DNA from: Chloranthus sessilifolius
Lineage: Eukaryota; Streptophyta; Magnoliopsida; Chloranthales; Chloranthaceae
DNA length: 64,000 bases
Assembly (NCBI GenBank): GCA_021018995.1
Contig: CM037597.1
Span: 31,994,936-32,058,935 of the forward strand
Direction: 5' to 3'
The first letter of the stretch is position 1. Every line of letters starts with the position of its first letter. The notes beneath the pieces were generated by a model. That model saw nothing but the letters and a program-made list of their open reading frames with translations, made no database searches and was not told the DNA's origin. Position numbers and translations under genes: made by a program. Positions 10,407 to 19,427 of this stretch are shown here, in pieces.

Positions 10407-10958
10407 TTATGGTTGGGGTGGGGTTTCTCCTGTGTAGGAGGTTGGATTTTGGACCGTGGTGGTGGTGGTGGAGGCAAAGATTGTGGATGGAGATGGGGTT
10501 TCTCCTTTATAGGAGGTTGGGCTTTGGTCTGTGGTGGTTGTGGTGGAGGCAGGGCTTTCGATTGGGTAAGGGCTTAGATTTTGGTTGGGGCTGGGGCTTG
10601 GTCTGTGGTTGTGGTTGCGATGGGGATGGGGTTGTGGTTGTGGTTGGGGCTTGGGCTTGTCCTTGGGCTTGGGCTTAGGCTTGGGTTGGGGCTTGGGCTT
10701 GTCCTTGGGCTTTGGTTTGGGCTTGGGCTGGGGCTTGGGCTTATACTTGGGCTTGGGCCGTGGTTGTGGTTTTGCGTGGGGTTTGGGCTGTGGGTGGGGT
10801 TGGGGCTGTGATTGTGGCTGTGGGTGGGGTTGGGGATGGGGCTGTGATTGCGGTTGTGGGTGGGGTTCAGGCTGAAGTTCAGGCGGAGGCAGACCTTTGA
10901 CCATGGGGGAAACGTGCCTGATAATCCCCATCGAGGCCCAGCGGACTTCCCGCCACAC
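10407..10958 (-). pseudogene. Proline-rich linker exon of the DUF1985/Ulp1 gene
   Basis: An open minus-strand stretch of 183 codons. It begins near VSPMVKGLPPPELQPEP and runs through about 25 repeats of PQPxPxPK/PKPKPKPKD, then PSPNQNLSPYP and TTTTTDQSPTSYKGETP. It is low-complexity: a hexanucleotide-like array on DNA (GGGCTT on the plus strand). Its place between the coiled coil and the protease fits a flexible linker. Length probably varies between copies. Confidence 0.55.
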
Positions 10959-11039
10959 TGCGGGCTTACAATATGATAAGAATATTAGTTCATGTTTAAA
11001 AAATAGTTAACATGTAGAAGCATTTATGCTTCATACTCG

Positions 11040-11160
11040 AAGAGTCGACACATCATAGAGAAGCGTCGTCGCCTCCTATAGAAGTGTCAACACTAGCTAT
11101 GAAGGTGTCGGCGCTTCATAGTCGAAGCGTCGATGCGTCATAGAGAAGCGTCTGCACTTT
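11040..11160. repeat. Cluster of GAAGCGTCG-N-CGC-TTC motifs
   Basis: Copies include GAAGCGTCGTCGCCTC, GGTGTCGGCGCTTC and GAAGCGTCGATGCGTC, separated by CATAGA or similar. Lies between the coiled-coil and proline-rich exons (minus strand). Confidence 0.75.
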
Positions 11161-11214
11161 GTCATGGGATTTCCTCAAACTCAGCATTTATCTCACATAG
11201 TTTAGAAGCATACC

Positions 11215-11700
11215 TTGGATAGACACGCTTGTTGGTTTCGGAAGAGGGCTAACTGATTCTTAATATTCGCCTGTTCCTTTCAGATAAGGGCATTTTGATC
11301 CTTCAGTTTCTGGTTCTCCTATTCAAGCAGAAGAACCTTTTCCTTCAATTGTCGGTTCTCCTTTTTTAGCTGAAGAACCTTTACAAGGAAGTCGTCGAAG
11401 CCTTTGCTCTACTCTATCATTTACCTCTCACAGTCTGTAATTCTTAAATCGTCAGACTGCTTCCATTGTTCATCAATCCGTTGTTTCACAGATTGATAGG
11501 ATTTTGGTTCTTCTTCTTCTTCTTCTCTCTCTTCTTCTTCCTCTTCTTCTTCTTATTCCTCCTCTACCTCTTCCTCGTTCGAGACGCTAGTAACGTCAAT
11601 ATCCATTTTCTTCCTCCGCACAATAATGGGAGGGACCGGTTGTCCTTCACCCGATTCCACAAGTCTCTCTGCCCTGTTCTCAATATGATTTCTATCATAG
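11215..11700 (-). pseudogene. Acidic and coiled-coil region of the DUF1985/Ulp1 gene
   Basis: Minus-strand reading gives RRKKMDIDVTSVSNEEEV followed by a Glu/Arg run (the TCT repeat at about 11508-11560). Then come QRIDEQWKQSDDLRI and a heptad-patterned stretch, VLQLKKENRQLKEKVLLLE, ENQKLKDQNALI, KEQANIKNQLALF. It ends at CLSK next to a good donor (AAG|GTATGC, about 11211). Leucines at heptad spacing suggest a coiled coil for self-association. At least three stops interrupt it. Confidence 0.55.
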
Positions 11701-11814
11701 GCAGAGACCTTTCGAAGGGTGTCGCTTCTAGTTGCCGGATGAGGATGGCCTAAAAGATGATAGATATTCCATATTATTTTTGACTGATTAAGAATTTAGG
11801 AATACGTGACTGCT

Positions 11815-11985
11815 TCCTTAAGAAGCGATTGCGCTTGTTATAGAGGCGCCATCGCTTCATTTCGTAGCTATTGCGCTCGTGTTAGAGGTGCCTTCGCCTC
11901 ATTTAGAAGCGAATATTATCTTTTAGAGGTGCCATCACTTCATTTTGAAGCGGTTGCGCTTCTACATTATAGCGATAACGCCTAT
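11815..11985. repeat. Cluster of GAAGCG-NNNN-CGCTTC motifs
   Basis: The clearest copies are GAAGCGGTTGCGCTTC (perfect 6-bp arms), GAAGCGATTGCGCTTG and GGCGCCATCGCTTC. Repeats come every 30-40 bp in alternating orientation. Probably an intron of the minus-strand gene. Confidence 0.8.
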
Positions 11986-12241
11986 ATTTGGATGTGATAT
12001 CACCTCGTTTCGAATTTACCTTATACTTGAAGTCCGCAATGTACGGCTTTCTCATTTTGTCGTTTGCTTCCCATTTCAATAACCTTGGGATGTGGACAAT
12101 TCCATCAACCTTGGTTAGGGCACACCTGTCGTTGATCTCGTACGCTCAGATATGAGAAAAATAAAATAAATATTTGATGAATTTCGTAATCGTCACCATT
12201 TTGTAAGAAATAAAACAAGACATTCTGGGAGACGACATTAC

Positions 12242-12860
12242 CTATAGGGCAATAGTGCAGTTGTAAATATTATAGACACGTAGTTTGATTGATTTCTCGG
12301 TTAAATCACTCATCCTCTTCACTTTGTTAACCCATATTAGAAGTTGATTGTATGCATGATGGCCCCATGGATATATATTGAAATTGGGGAGATCATCAAC
12401 GAGGTCGAGGTGGGGGTTCTTCATGGTGTATTTTTTGTTTGGGAAGAGGAAGGTGGGAGGACGAATAATAGATAGAGTTTCAAAAAGTCTTTGTCAACAT
12501 CTCGCTCGAGACTATCAATTGCTTCTTCGATGTGTGCCCTATATACATATTTGAGGCCCCTGAAAAACCTATATCTAATGGTTTGTTCTTCAGGAATCTC
12601 CACCTTCGGACGGTAATCGGCAGGGTCGATCATTCCAACACCAGTTATCAAGGCAAAATCGAGGGCCCGAAATCTAATAATGCCAGACTTGCCAGTGTCA
12701 AAATTTTAAACGTTACCATGATCCAAGAACTTGATGATTGTGCCCAAGAGGGTGTTGATGCTTATCACGCCCTTTGGAGCCATAAAGAATACACCGAAGA
12801 TCGAATCCTTAAGCAAATTTTTTTCCCGCTCAGACGTCGCGTCATAAATGACCCAACACT
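12242..12860 (-). pseudogene. DUF1985-like domain (plant transposon-encoded)
   Basis: Minus strand: GVFFMAPKG near 12800, FALITGVGMIDPADYRP near 12650, RYRFFRGLKYVYRAHIEEA, and after a frameshift near 12423 LDLVDDLPNFNIYPWGHHAY. A hydrophobic ALxTGxxxG segment and a later VDD-L--FN-YPWG block are the DUF1985 signature as I know it. DUF1985 proteins are carried by plant Mutator-like transposons, commonly fused to Ulp1. At least two stops and one frameshift; a pseudogene. Confidence 0.75.
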
Positions 12861-12989
12861 TTCTAATGGGGCACTTTCTGATGGTTTACTTAGCCATTGG
12901 AGTCTTGAGAACCATCTTTAAAATATGTGACACGGAAAAGGAAAAGTTTAGAGAAGAATGTACTAATAATAGAAGAGGCTTTGCTTTCA

Positions 12990-13130
12990 TGTATAGGCAC
13001 AAGCGCCTCAAATGTTGGAGCACCGATGCTCCAAGCGGTGAGGCACCCCGGCTCATATATGAGGCACAAATGCCTCAAATGTTGGAGCACCGATGCTCCA
13101 AGCGGGGAGGCACCCCACCTCACCGCTTCA
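12990..13130. repeat. Duplicated 65-bp unit with GGAGCACCGATGCTCC palindrome
   Basis: Two near-identical units, each with GCCTCAAATGTTGGAGCACC, GATGCTCCAAGCGG and GAGGCACC. GGAGCA-CCGA-TGCTCC has the same arm-spacer-arm build as the GAAGCG motif, with changed arms. It lies upstream of, or in the 5' part of, the DUF1985 gene. Confidence 0.7.
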
Positions 13131-13499
13131 TCTATGGAAGGGATGGTTCTTCTATTTGCCATTTTAAAAATTGGACGGCAATAAAATGGCAGTCACCTTA
13201 TTACTAGATGCAGAAATAGGATTTCGCCGCTTTGATATTTCTTACTGCACTCTGAGAAGATGAAGATTGGGAGGGCGAAGGTGAAAAGTAATTTGTGAAT
13301 TTATAATTCACAAAATTCCAGCCTTAAATATTTTTCTGGAACGGGAATGATGGACATTACACAACACGATGTCAGGTGCTGTATTCCCATCCGCCTCGTC
13401 CCACTCATCATTTAATGTTATGATAATGTTAATAAATGAAATATGTTCGGGCATTGCTTCACACAAAATGGTGCTATGTGTCAAAATTTAGGATGCTTC

Positions 13500-13640
13500 G
13501 TATCATGTACGGAGCGCTAATGCTTTCTTCTCATCTCGAAAGCACTAACAGAAGATAGCGTCAACGCTTCTTACATGAGCGCTAGCGCTTCTCAAGGGGA
13601 ACGAAGCTTCCTTTGACAAAAGCGCTATTAATGTTCAACA
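13500..13640. repeat. Upstream cluster of AGCGCT / GAAGCG motifs
   Basis: Copies include GGAGCGCTAATGC, GATAGCGTCAACGCTTC, GAGCGCTAGCGCTTCTC and GAACGAAGCTTCC. This is the most upstream cluster relative to the DUF1985/Ulp1 gene and could mark its promoter side. Confidence 0.6.
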
Positions 13641-14051
13641 TTTGAGCAATAAATGCTAAATATTTTGCCAATTAATAACGGGTTCCCGAAGGGTCTCTCA
13701 AACAGTCAATTCAAATGGTAATAATTACTATTGAGAACCTCAAAGTCATGCACCGCTTTTAATTAATGATATTACATCAGACATTGCAATAGTGCGTCAT
13801 ATAGGATGTGTAATCGCCTCGTTCATAGAAGCATAAATACTTCGAATCTGGTGGTCTTCTCATATGTCTTTTCGAATATAATCATGACAAAATTACGATG
13901 TTAGGCACAGACTCCTAGCTCCTCTCCATGCTTTGCCTTTCTGATTCCGTCAGTGTTAGTGGTAACCATGGTTAAAGCTTGGTGAAAGTAGGAAAAAGAG
14001 GGACTGTCGCATCAGTGACAGAGGCATTACATGTCGAGCTCCTATCAATAT
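13641..14051. other. Stretch without gene
   Basis: No coding signal on either strand and no clear repeat. It may be the outer part of the DUF1985-bearing transposon; I could not place that element's ends. Confidence 0.4.
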
Positions 14052-14091
14052 GCGTAGAGATATCTCTACGCCCGAGAGCATATCCCCGCCC

Positions 14092-14132
<41 letters not shown>
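14052..14132. repeat. Perfect 20-nt palindrome and (CT)n(TA)n microsatellite
   Basis: GCGTAGAGATATCTCTACGC at 14052-14071 is a perfect palindrome. A CT run (about 14091-14109) and then a TA run (about 14109-14132) follow. Confidence 0.9.
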
Positions 14133-14133
14133 G

Positions 14134-14305
14134 GAAAATCATTATATGACTCGTGTCATGAGACATAAGCTCATGACTCAAGCTCCTATTAATTGTATGT
14201 CACATCAGGTGACTTAAAAAGTCAACCTGATGTGACATGCGACCAATGGCTATTGCTAGATTCATGAAGCTATATTTCATGACTCGAGTTAATTAGAGGA
14301 TCAGT
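14134..14305. mobile_element. MITE-like element with a 40-nt central inverted repeat
   Basis: TGTCACATCAGGTGAC (14198-14213) and GTCAACCTGATGTGACA (14221-14237) form near-perfect arms around TTAAAAA. Outer sequences ACTCGTGTCATGA (about 14150) and TCATGACTCGAGT (about 14277) are also inverted. This looks like a small foldback MITE with no coding sequence; exact ends uncertain. Confidence 0.5.
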
Positions 14306-14314
14306 ACTCACACA

Positions 14315-14760
14315 CACATATATATAGATATCATGAAAATATTGGAGCTTTTTACTAGGTAGGGTTGGATCAGGTTTTCAGGTCTGGAGTCAGGTTGGGT
14401 CATATGCAACGTCAATTTTGGTCGGGTCGAGTGCACCACCGGGTTGGGTATATGTCATTTTCCCATTAGGCAGCAAATTTTTTTGTCTGACCCACTGTTT
14501 TACATGTTGGAAATATGAGACTTATTGGATAGGGCCAATAGGCAAGACTTCTCGCATATCGGCAACAGGTCTCAACGATATTGCATTATACGAAAAAAAG
14601 TGTTTAAAGGATCTTAGACCATTAAAATATGTGTTTCATCTTATACCATAAAAGATCTATCCACTATTATACCACGTGGCCCCATTTGTAATCAATCTAA
14701 ACAGTCTCAGTGATTGTTGAACATCTCTAAATAAAAAATACCACTACTTATGGCCACTGC
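14315..14760 (+). repeat. Dispersed repeat R, intact copy
   Basis: It matches, in the same orientation, 57195-57474 followed by about 61878-62030. Shared landmarks: ATCATGAAAATA, GGTTGGGT-rich text with GAGTGCACCA, CCCATTAGGCAGC, TCTCGCATC, then GATCTTA, CATCTAAACAGTC-like text and GTGATTGTT. In the right copy, solo LTR D splits it. No coding potential seen. Confidence 0.7.
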
Positions 14761-15339
14761 AACCACTATCAACTGTTGAAAAATTATGGTATTGATAACG
14801 GCTCCTAGGCACGTAGTTCACTACGCTGTCTTAAAGACATTAGACGCCCCCACTCCGTCGGATAAACGAAGATGCAATAGGATTCCTAGCGAATCTGCCT
14901 TCAGAATACAACAGAGCTTGGTCTTGCCAAGAACCGTATGTTCTTTTTTAGATTGCACTTTCTAGAGAAAGAACCTGCCACATAGATTTTCTGATACACA
15001 AAAATATTCTTAAAAAAATAAGAATGTAAGAGAAGAGGAGAAATATATGTTATTATAGTTTCGGTTGTGTCATGTATGTCTTGTGTTATTTTAATGGAGA
15101 TCTTATCTTTATTTATATAGAAATTCTGAATCATTGTGTCTTTTCAGATTATGGTGAAAAGATTTCAGATCTGTGTTTTTTCAGAGAGTTGTTTCTTTTC
15201 GGTAAAAAAAATAAATTGATTTCAGTTGTGTCTTTTCAGATAACAATAAAAAGATAAATCGATTTCACTTGTATCTTTTCAGATTTACGGTGAGGAGATG
15301 CCAGACTTGGATTGTTATCAAGATATATAATGATAATTA
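14761..15339. repeat. Gene-free stretch with degenerate TGTCTTTTCAGAT repeats
   Basis: At 15136-15290 the phrase T(G)TCTTTTCAGAT recurs with GATTTCA(G/C)TTGT between copies, giving a loose tandem of a few units. Elsewhere I see nothing coding. Confidence 0.45.
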
Positions 15340-15733
15340 TTATATTTATTTATTTTTTTTAAAAAAATTATATTTTTATTAATAGAAAAATAGGACAAGA
15401 GACCCGAAAAAAACCTCGAAATCTCAGGTCAGCACCACAGACATTGTTATCTGAAAACTTGGACTTCTCGGAGAATACCAAGATAGGTATCTAGGCAACG
15501 TGGGAAACCCAAAAAGGAAAAAAACGTACGAAAGGAGGAAACTGAAATGGCCAGAAAAAAACCTCCTACAAGCTAAAAAATATAGCAATGACCCAATCCC
15601 AATTATAAAACATTAATAAGAGAAAGAAGATGCTCGACATCGAATTGTCAGATGGTGAAGATGGATGGGTCTTCAACCCAAGCAACAACGGCCCAAGAGC
15701 ATAGAGTGAGGATGTTATCTTGAACTAAAGATC
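15340..15733 (-). pseudogene. LINE-1 3' end: ORF2 C-terminus, 3' UTR and A-rich tail
   Basis: On the minus strand the frame entering from 42066 continues here as LVQDNILTLCSWAVVAW and ends at TGA (15648-15650). A 3' UTR of about 250 nt follows, ending in an A-rich tail (about 15330-15385, T-rich on the plus strand). The first five bases (15729-15733, AGATC) are the left copy of RT-A's target duplication. Confidence 0.75.
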
Positions 15734-16486
15734 TGTAATATCCCTGATATTTTGGACCTATTTTCATTTACCTCGGTAAGCGTGCCCGAAAAAGTTGCAA
15801 GATATTTCTAGGTTTTTGGATAGCTTAGTGTATGACGAGATAGGTAACCAAAGGATTTTGGCTTTGGACATGTGAAAGTCATAGTTTTGGTAACATATAC
15901 ATTAAGTTGTATATTTGCGTTTAACACCGAAAATTAATGCAAGGTAAGAGGATCGGATTGCAAATAAGAACAATCTTGATATTTTAGGATGGAAATTAGT
16001 ACTGTAAAGAGAGAGACTTTGAGGAGAAGTTTCACTTCTCTCTTTCTCTCATTTGAATCTTGAATTTAACACCCTTGCCTTTTGTTCTTTGATCTTAGAT
16101 CATTGGTGATTGTGAAACCCTCTCCCCATCCCAACCATTAATAGACCTTGTATGTTATTTCTGATCGGTTTAAGCCATTGAAAGAGAAGGATAGGGGAGA
16201 GGATAGTTCTGTGTGGGCCAGACCTGTTGCTCTGGAAGCAAGGTTAGAATGGACTCATTGGAGGCCTAGACCTATTAAACCTCGAAGATTAGTTTCGGTG
16301 CTTGAATTTGGTGCAACGGGATCGAAGGACTAAACTTCAAGAGGTGGGCTTTTAAACCTCTTTGAGATAAATATTTTTATCTTTACTTAGAGTAGATTCT
16401 TAGTGAATTTTGTAGAGATAAAAAACTATGGTCGAATGAGCAAACGGGTCTGAAGATCCAATTAATAATAAACACAGACCTGGGAA

Positions 16487-16666
16487 ATTCGAGGGTCGAA
16501 TTTGAAATTCAACCATTGAATTAAAAATCGAGGGTCGAATTTGGGTTTTTCAGCCTGATGCATGTTTTGGAAATTTGAGGGTCGAATTTGAATTCGACCA
16601 TCGAATTTCAAATTCGACCATCGAATTTCAAATTCGACCATCGAATTTGAATTCGAGGGTCGAATT
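16487..16666 (+). repeat. RT-A 5' LTR cluster of ATTCGA-NNN-TCGAAT motifs
   Basis: About eight copies: ATTCGAGGGTCGAAT and ATTCGACCATCGAAT forms, the arms ATTCGA/TCGAAT separated by 3 nt. Three of them are a tight 20-bp tandem (CAAATTCGACCATCGAATTT). The 3' LTR has one fewer tandem copy and lacks one isolated copy. Confidence 0.9.
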
Positions 16667-17442
16667 TTGCCCTGTTTCTGGCCTTTGAATTTTTATCAGA
16701 ATTTTTATCGGCGAGCTTTCGGGTTTGACTTTTGGACCACTATTAACACTTGTAGTGTTAATCCTTGTAGGAATTGAAATAGAGAGTTCATTGTGAGGAC
16801 TGCCTTGCTTGTTTTTGGATCGCTTTATGTTGAGGTAGGGGAACCTAAAACTTGATTTGCATTCTATTATAATTATAGGTTGTTTTGTATTAAGCATAAA
16901 TTCTGAAATTTTGAATGACACAACATGCATAAGAACTTTGAATTATGACACAAATAAGAACTTTGAAATCTGAACTTCTAAACTTTGAACTCTGAATCAG
17001 AACTTCGAAAATCCGTAAATGTATTATATATACAAGCTTTGATATATTTAGCATTTGCATTCGATTTGAGGCACATAAGAACGAAACCCTAGATTCTACC
17101 AGCCGTGTTGACGGTATTCTACGTGTGCAAGTTACCCTCAGTACGTAGGGGCTTGTTTCACTTCTGAAAAAGGGTTCATGAACGATGATGGTCAGTAGGG
17201 TTTTCCATCGATGACTTTTCCGCTCTCATGCTAGTATGTAATTTGAGAGATTATTTTAAGTTATAAATTTAAGACAAGAAGCATGCCTAATTCAGAAAAT
17301 CTGAAAACATCAGATACATTATTTTAGCTTTTAGCTTTCTATTTAGAATTGGAGATTCAGCTTGCAATGCATCTTTCGAAAATCATAATTGATTCGATTT
17401 CTATCTTTGAAAACCTTTACTTATGATATACTGCAAATAGAC

Positions 17443-17595
17443 ATGTTTCCTCTATTGGGCTTCGATGTTAGCTCACCCCGACTATATATCACAGGTGTTG
17501 AGACTAACCTAGGAGCAGACGATCTTGATCCGGAAGACTCCGACTATATTCCTGAGGAGGAATTGGAGACGCCTGCTAAGGAGTTCTTCCCCTGA
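17443..17595 (+). CDS. Small acidic ORF in the RT-A 5' LTR
   Basis: 50 codons from MFPLLGFDVSSPRLYITG through PEDSDYIPEEELETP to EFFP and TGA. Compared with RT-C's LTR (42705-42827), the C-terminal 20 codons differ mainly at third positions (GAC/GAT, TCC/TCG, ACG/ACT, CCT/CCA, TTC/TTT), which suggests selection on protein. The frame before VSSP is not kept between families, so the start may come from splicing. Function unknown. Confidence 0.5.
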   Translation: MFPLLGFDVSSPRLYITGVETNLGADDLDPEDSDYIPEEELETPAKEFFP

Positions 17596-17701
17596 TTTTA
17601 GATTGTCTTTTAATTCTTTTGTTTAGAATTTATTAATTGAATATTGGGCCCTAGGCCAATTGTTTTGTCTTTTTGGATATCACTTGAGGAACCATCATTA
17701 G

Positions 17702-17744
17702 GAACCACTATTTTAGGTGTTGGATTGGCCATCACCGGTGGTTC
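17702..17744 (+). other. Conserved hairpin in the RT-A 5' LTR
   Basis: GAACCAC pairs with GTGGTTC; within it AGGTGTTGG pairs with CCATCACC (one G-U). Equivalent to 41835-41877 in the 3' LTR and to hairpins in RT-1 and RT-C. It lies about 150-190 nt before the LTR end and would be in the RNA leader or 3' end. Confidence 0.55.
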
Positions 17745-17896
17745 TTTCTGGTTCTTATTTTTTTTGCTTTGCCTCTGTTTAGACCTATGTTTATGCTGTC
17801 GGCTTCTATTTGAATTATGGCTTATTGAGAAATCAATAAGTTGATGAACCGGACTTTCCTATACCTTAAGGATTGGAAAAGTCGGGTCGTCACAGT

Positions 17897-17908
17897 TGGT
17901 ATCAGAGC
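17897..17908 (+). promoter_or_regulatory. Primer-binding site (initiator tRNA-Met) of RT-A
   Basis: TGGTATCAGAGC lies two bases after the 5' LTR and is the standard complement of the plant initiator tRNA-Met 3' end. Confidence 0.95.
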
Positions 17909-17991
17909 AAGGCTCTAGGTTCAGAGTCTTAGGACTAAGGGTTAGATTGTTTTGACAATCAATACTGATATATTGTTATTATTTTTCAACA

Positions 17992-19304
17992 ATGACAGAT
18001 CAGCATGCTTCCGTGGTTCAGAGGCAGAGGTCGAGGTAGAGAAGGGCCTCGTATGGCTCATATCGAGGAAATTGATGACGGCGTAGGCACCTCACATGGC
18101 CGAGAGAGATTTGCATCTGACCCTAATGCAGATCCCTTGGGAGCTGCTAGGCCTGAGGGAGGAAATGTTGACCAGGTGTTGGCAGCCTTGGCCAACAATA
18201 TGGCTCAACAAACTGCGGTGATAGATTGGCAGACAAAGCTACTGGCAGCCAGACATCAGCCAGGAGGATTCGTCGAGTTCAGGAGGATGAGGTCTCCTAC
18301 CTTCATGGGTCAGACGGATCCAATGGAAGCCGAGGAATGGCTTGATGAAATGGAGAAAATTTTTGAGGTGTTACAGTGTACTGATGTTGAGAAGGTATGC
18401 TGGGCAACCTTCAAGCTACTAGGTGTAGCCAGTCCTTGGTGAAAATCTGTATCTAGGATACGGGAGCAGGACTACCCCAATACTCCATGGACTTAGGCAG
18501 AGTTCGTGGATACGTTCAACGATCAATATTTCCCAAAGATCATGCGTAACCACTGGGAAGTCCAGTTTATAAAGTTGGAACAGAACGAGATGTCTGTGCG
18601 TGAGTATGGCAGAGAATTTGATAGACTTGCCCGATTCGCACCCTTTCATGTGGCCACTGAGTTGATGAGGGCTCAGAAATTTCAGAGGGGTTTGAGGCCA
18701 AATATTCAGGAGAGGGTGTCGATGTGGGAGATGGAGACTTATGCGGGTGTCATGGCAAAGGCTCTTATTGGAGAGGAAGACATCCAGAAACAATATCTGA
18801 GGCGAGAGCAGGGAAGTAGAAACCGGTTTGGCTAGGGACAGTCGAGTGCGTCTGAGCAGGCGAACAAAAAGTCGAGGTTCTCTAAACCTCCTCACTATCC
18901 TATTCAGCCATCATATTCCAAGCCGGCTATTGCTTCAGGACCAGTATCGTCTTCCTATCAGCGACCGCAGAGTTCTTCACCTGTGTGACCTTTCAGAGCT
19001 GGGAGCACTACTGCGAGTGGAGCTTCTGTGGCTCAGGGGTCATCACGGGGACCAGCTATTACTCCTATTCCTACTCTAGCATGTACATGATGTGGGAAAC
19101 CGCATAAAACGGAGGATTGCCGACGGAACACTGGGGGATGCTTCAGGTGTGGATAGATTGGTCATATGATCAAGGATTGTCCTGCAATGGACAAGGGAAG
19201 GACTACATCAGTCTCTACGCAGAAATTGACGCGACCTATAGTTCAAGGTCGAGCCTATGCGGTGGCTGCAGAGGATGCCCAAACGTCAAATGACGTGGTC
19301 CAAG
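17992..19304 (+). pseudogene. RT-A gag
   Basis: It begins at ATG 17992 (MTDQHASVVQRQRSR) and shifts frame after about 15 codons. Main part: RRMRSPTFMGQTDPMEAEEW, the retrotransposon-gag fold (EVQFIKLEQNEMSVREY, FQRGLRPNIQERVSMWEME) and a zinc knuckle near 19143 (CFRCG-IGHMIKDC, one residue now a stop). RPIVQGRAYAVAAEDAQ leads into the splice donor. Stops near 18440, 18494, 18833, 18986, 19088 and 19156 stand for Trp, Gln or Arg in most cases. Structural protein of the particle when intact. Confidence 0.9.
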
Positions 19305-19427
19305 GTATCATTAAAGTTGAGATGTCAATTCTTGCATTGGTTCTATTATTTGATGTTTAAATTCATTAAAATAGATTTTGAAAAACTAGAATCATTGCAT
19401 ATAATTAACAAGCATTCTTCATAAAAG
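19305..19427 (+). other. Intron 1 of RT-A (gag/protease junction)
   Basis: CAAG|GTATCA at the left and ATAAAAG|GTACCC at the right; splicing out 123 nt keeps VVQ-G-TLMMS in frame. Same position as the introns of RT-1 and RT-C. Confidence 0.75.

Larger units (their letters stand above)
15734..17894 (+). repeat. 5' LTR of RT-A
   Basis: It starts TGTAATATCC and ends GTCGTCACA. It pairs with 39903-42065; most differences I can see are transitions. The 5' copy lacks about 35 bp kept in the 3' copy (at about 17752, after GGTTCTTTCTGGTTC) but has more motif copies at 16487-16666. TATATATAC near 17025 is a candidate TATA box. Confidence 0.95.

Noticed and set aside
10388-10900. Several plus-strand ORFs rich in Gly, Trp, Val and Leu
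   Set aside because: They are antisense to the minus-strand proline-rich repeat, low-complexity, and appear in all plus frames.
12532-12921. Plus-strand 129-codon ORF
   Set aside because: It lies antisense to the DUF1985-like segment, which has recognisable protein blocks; the plus frame has none.
12848-13207. Overlapping plus and minus ORFs of 85-119 codons
   Set aside because: Mostly translations of the 65-bp duplicated motif unit.
15072-15257. 61-codon plus-strand ORF
   Set aside because: Within AT-rich degenerate repeats, with no similarity to a known family that I can see.
17897-17908. tRNA gene at primer-binding sites (also 25914-25930)
   Set aside because: Only the complement of the tRNA 3' end is present; no cloverleaf.
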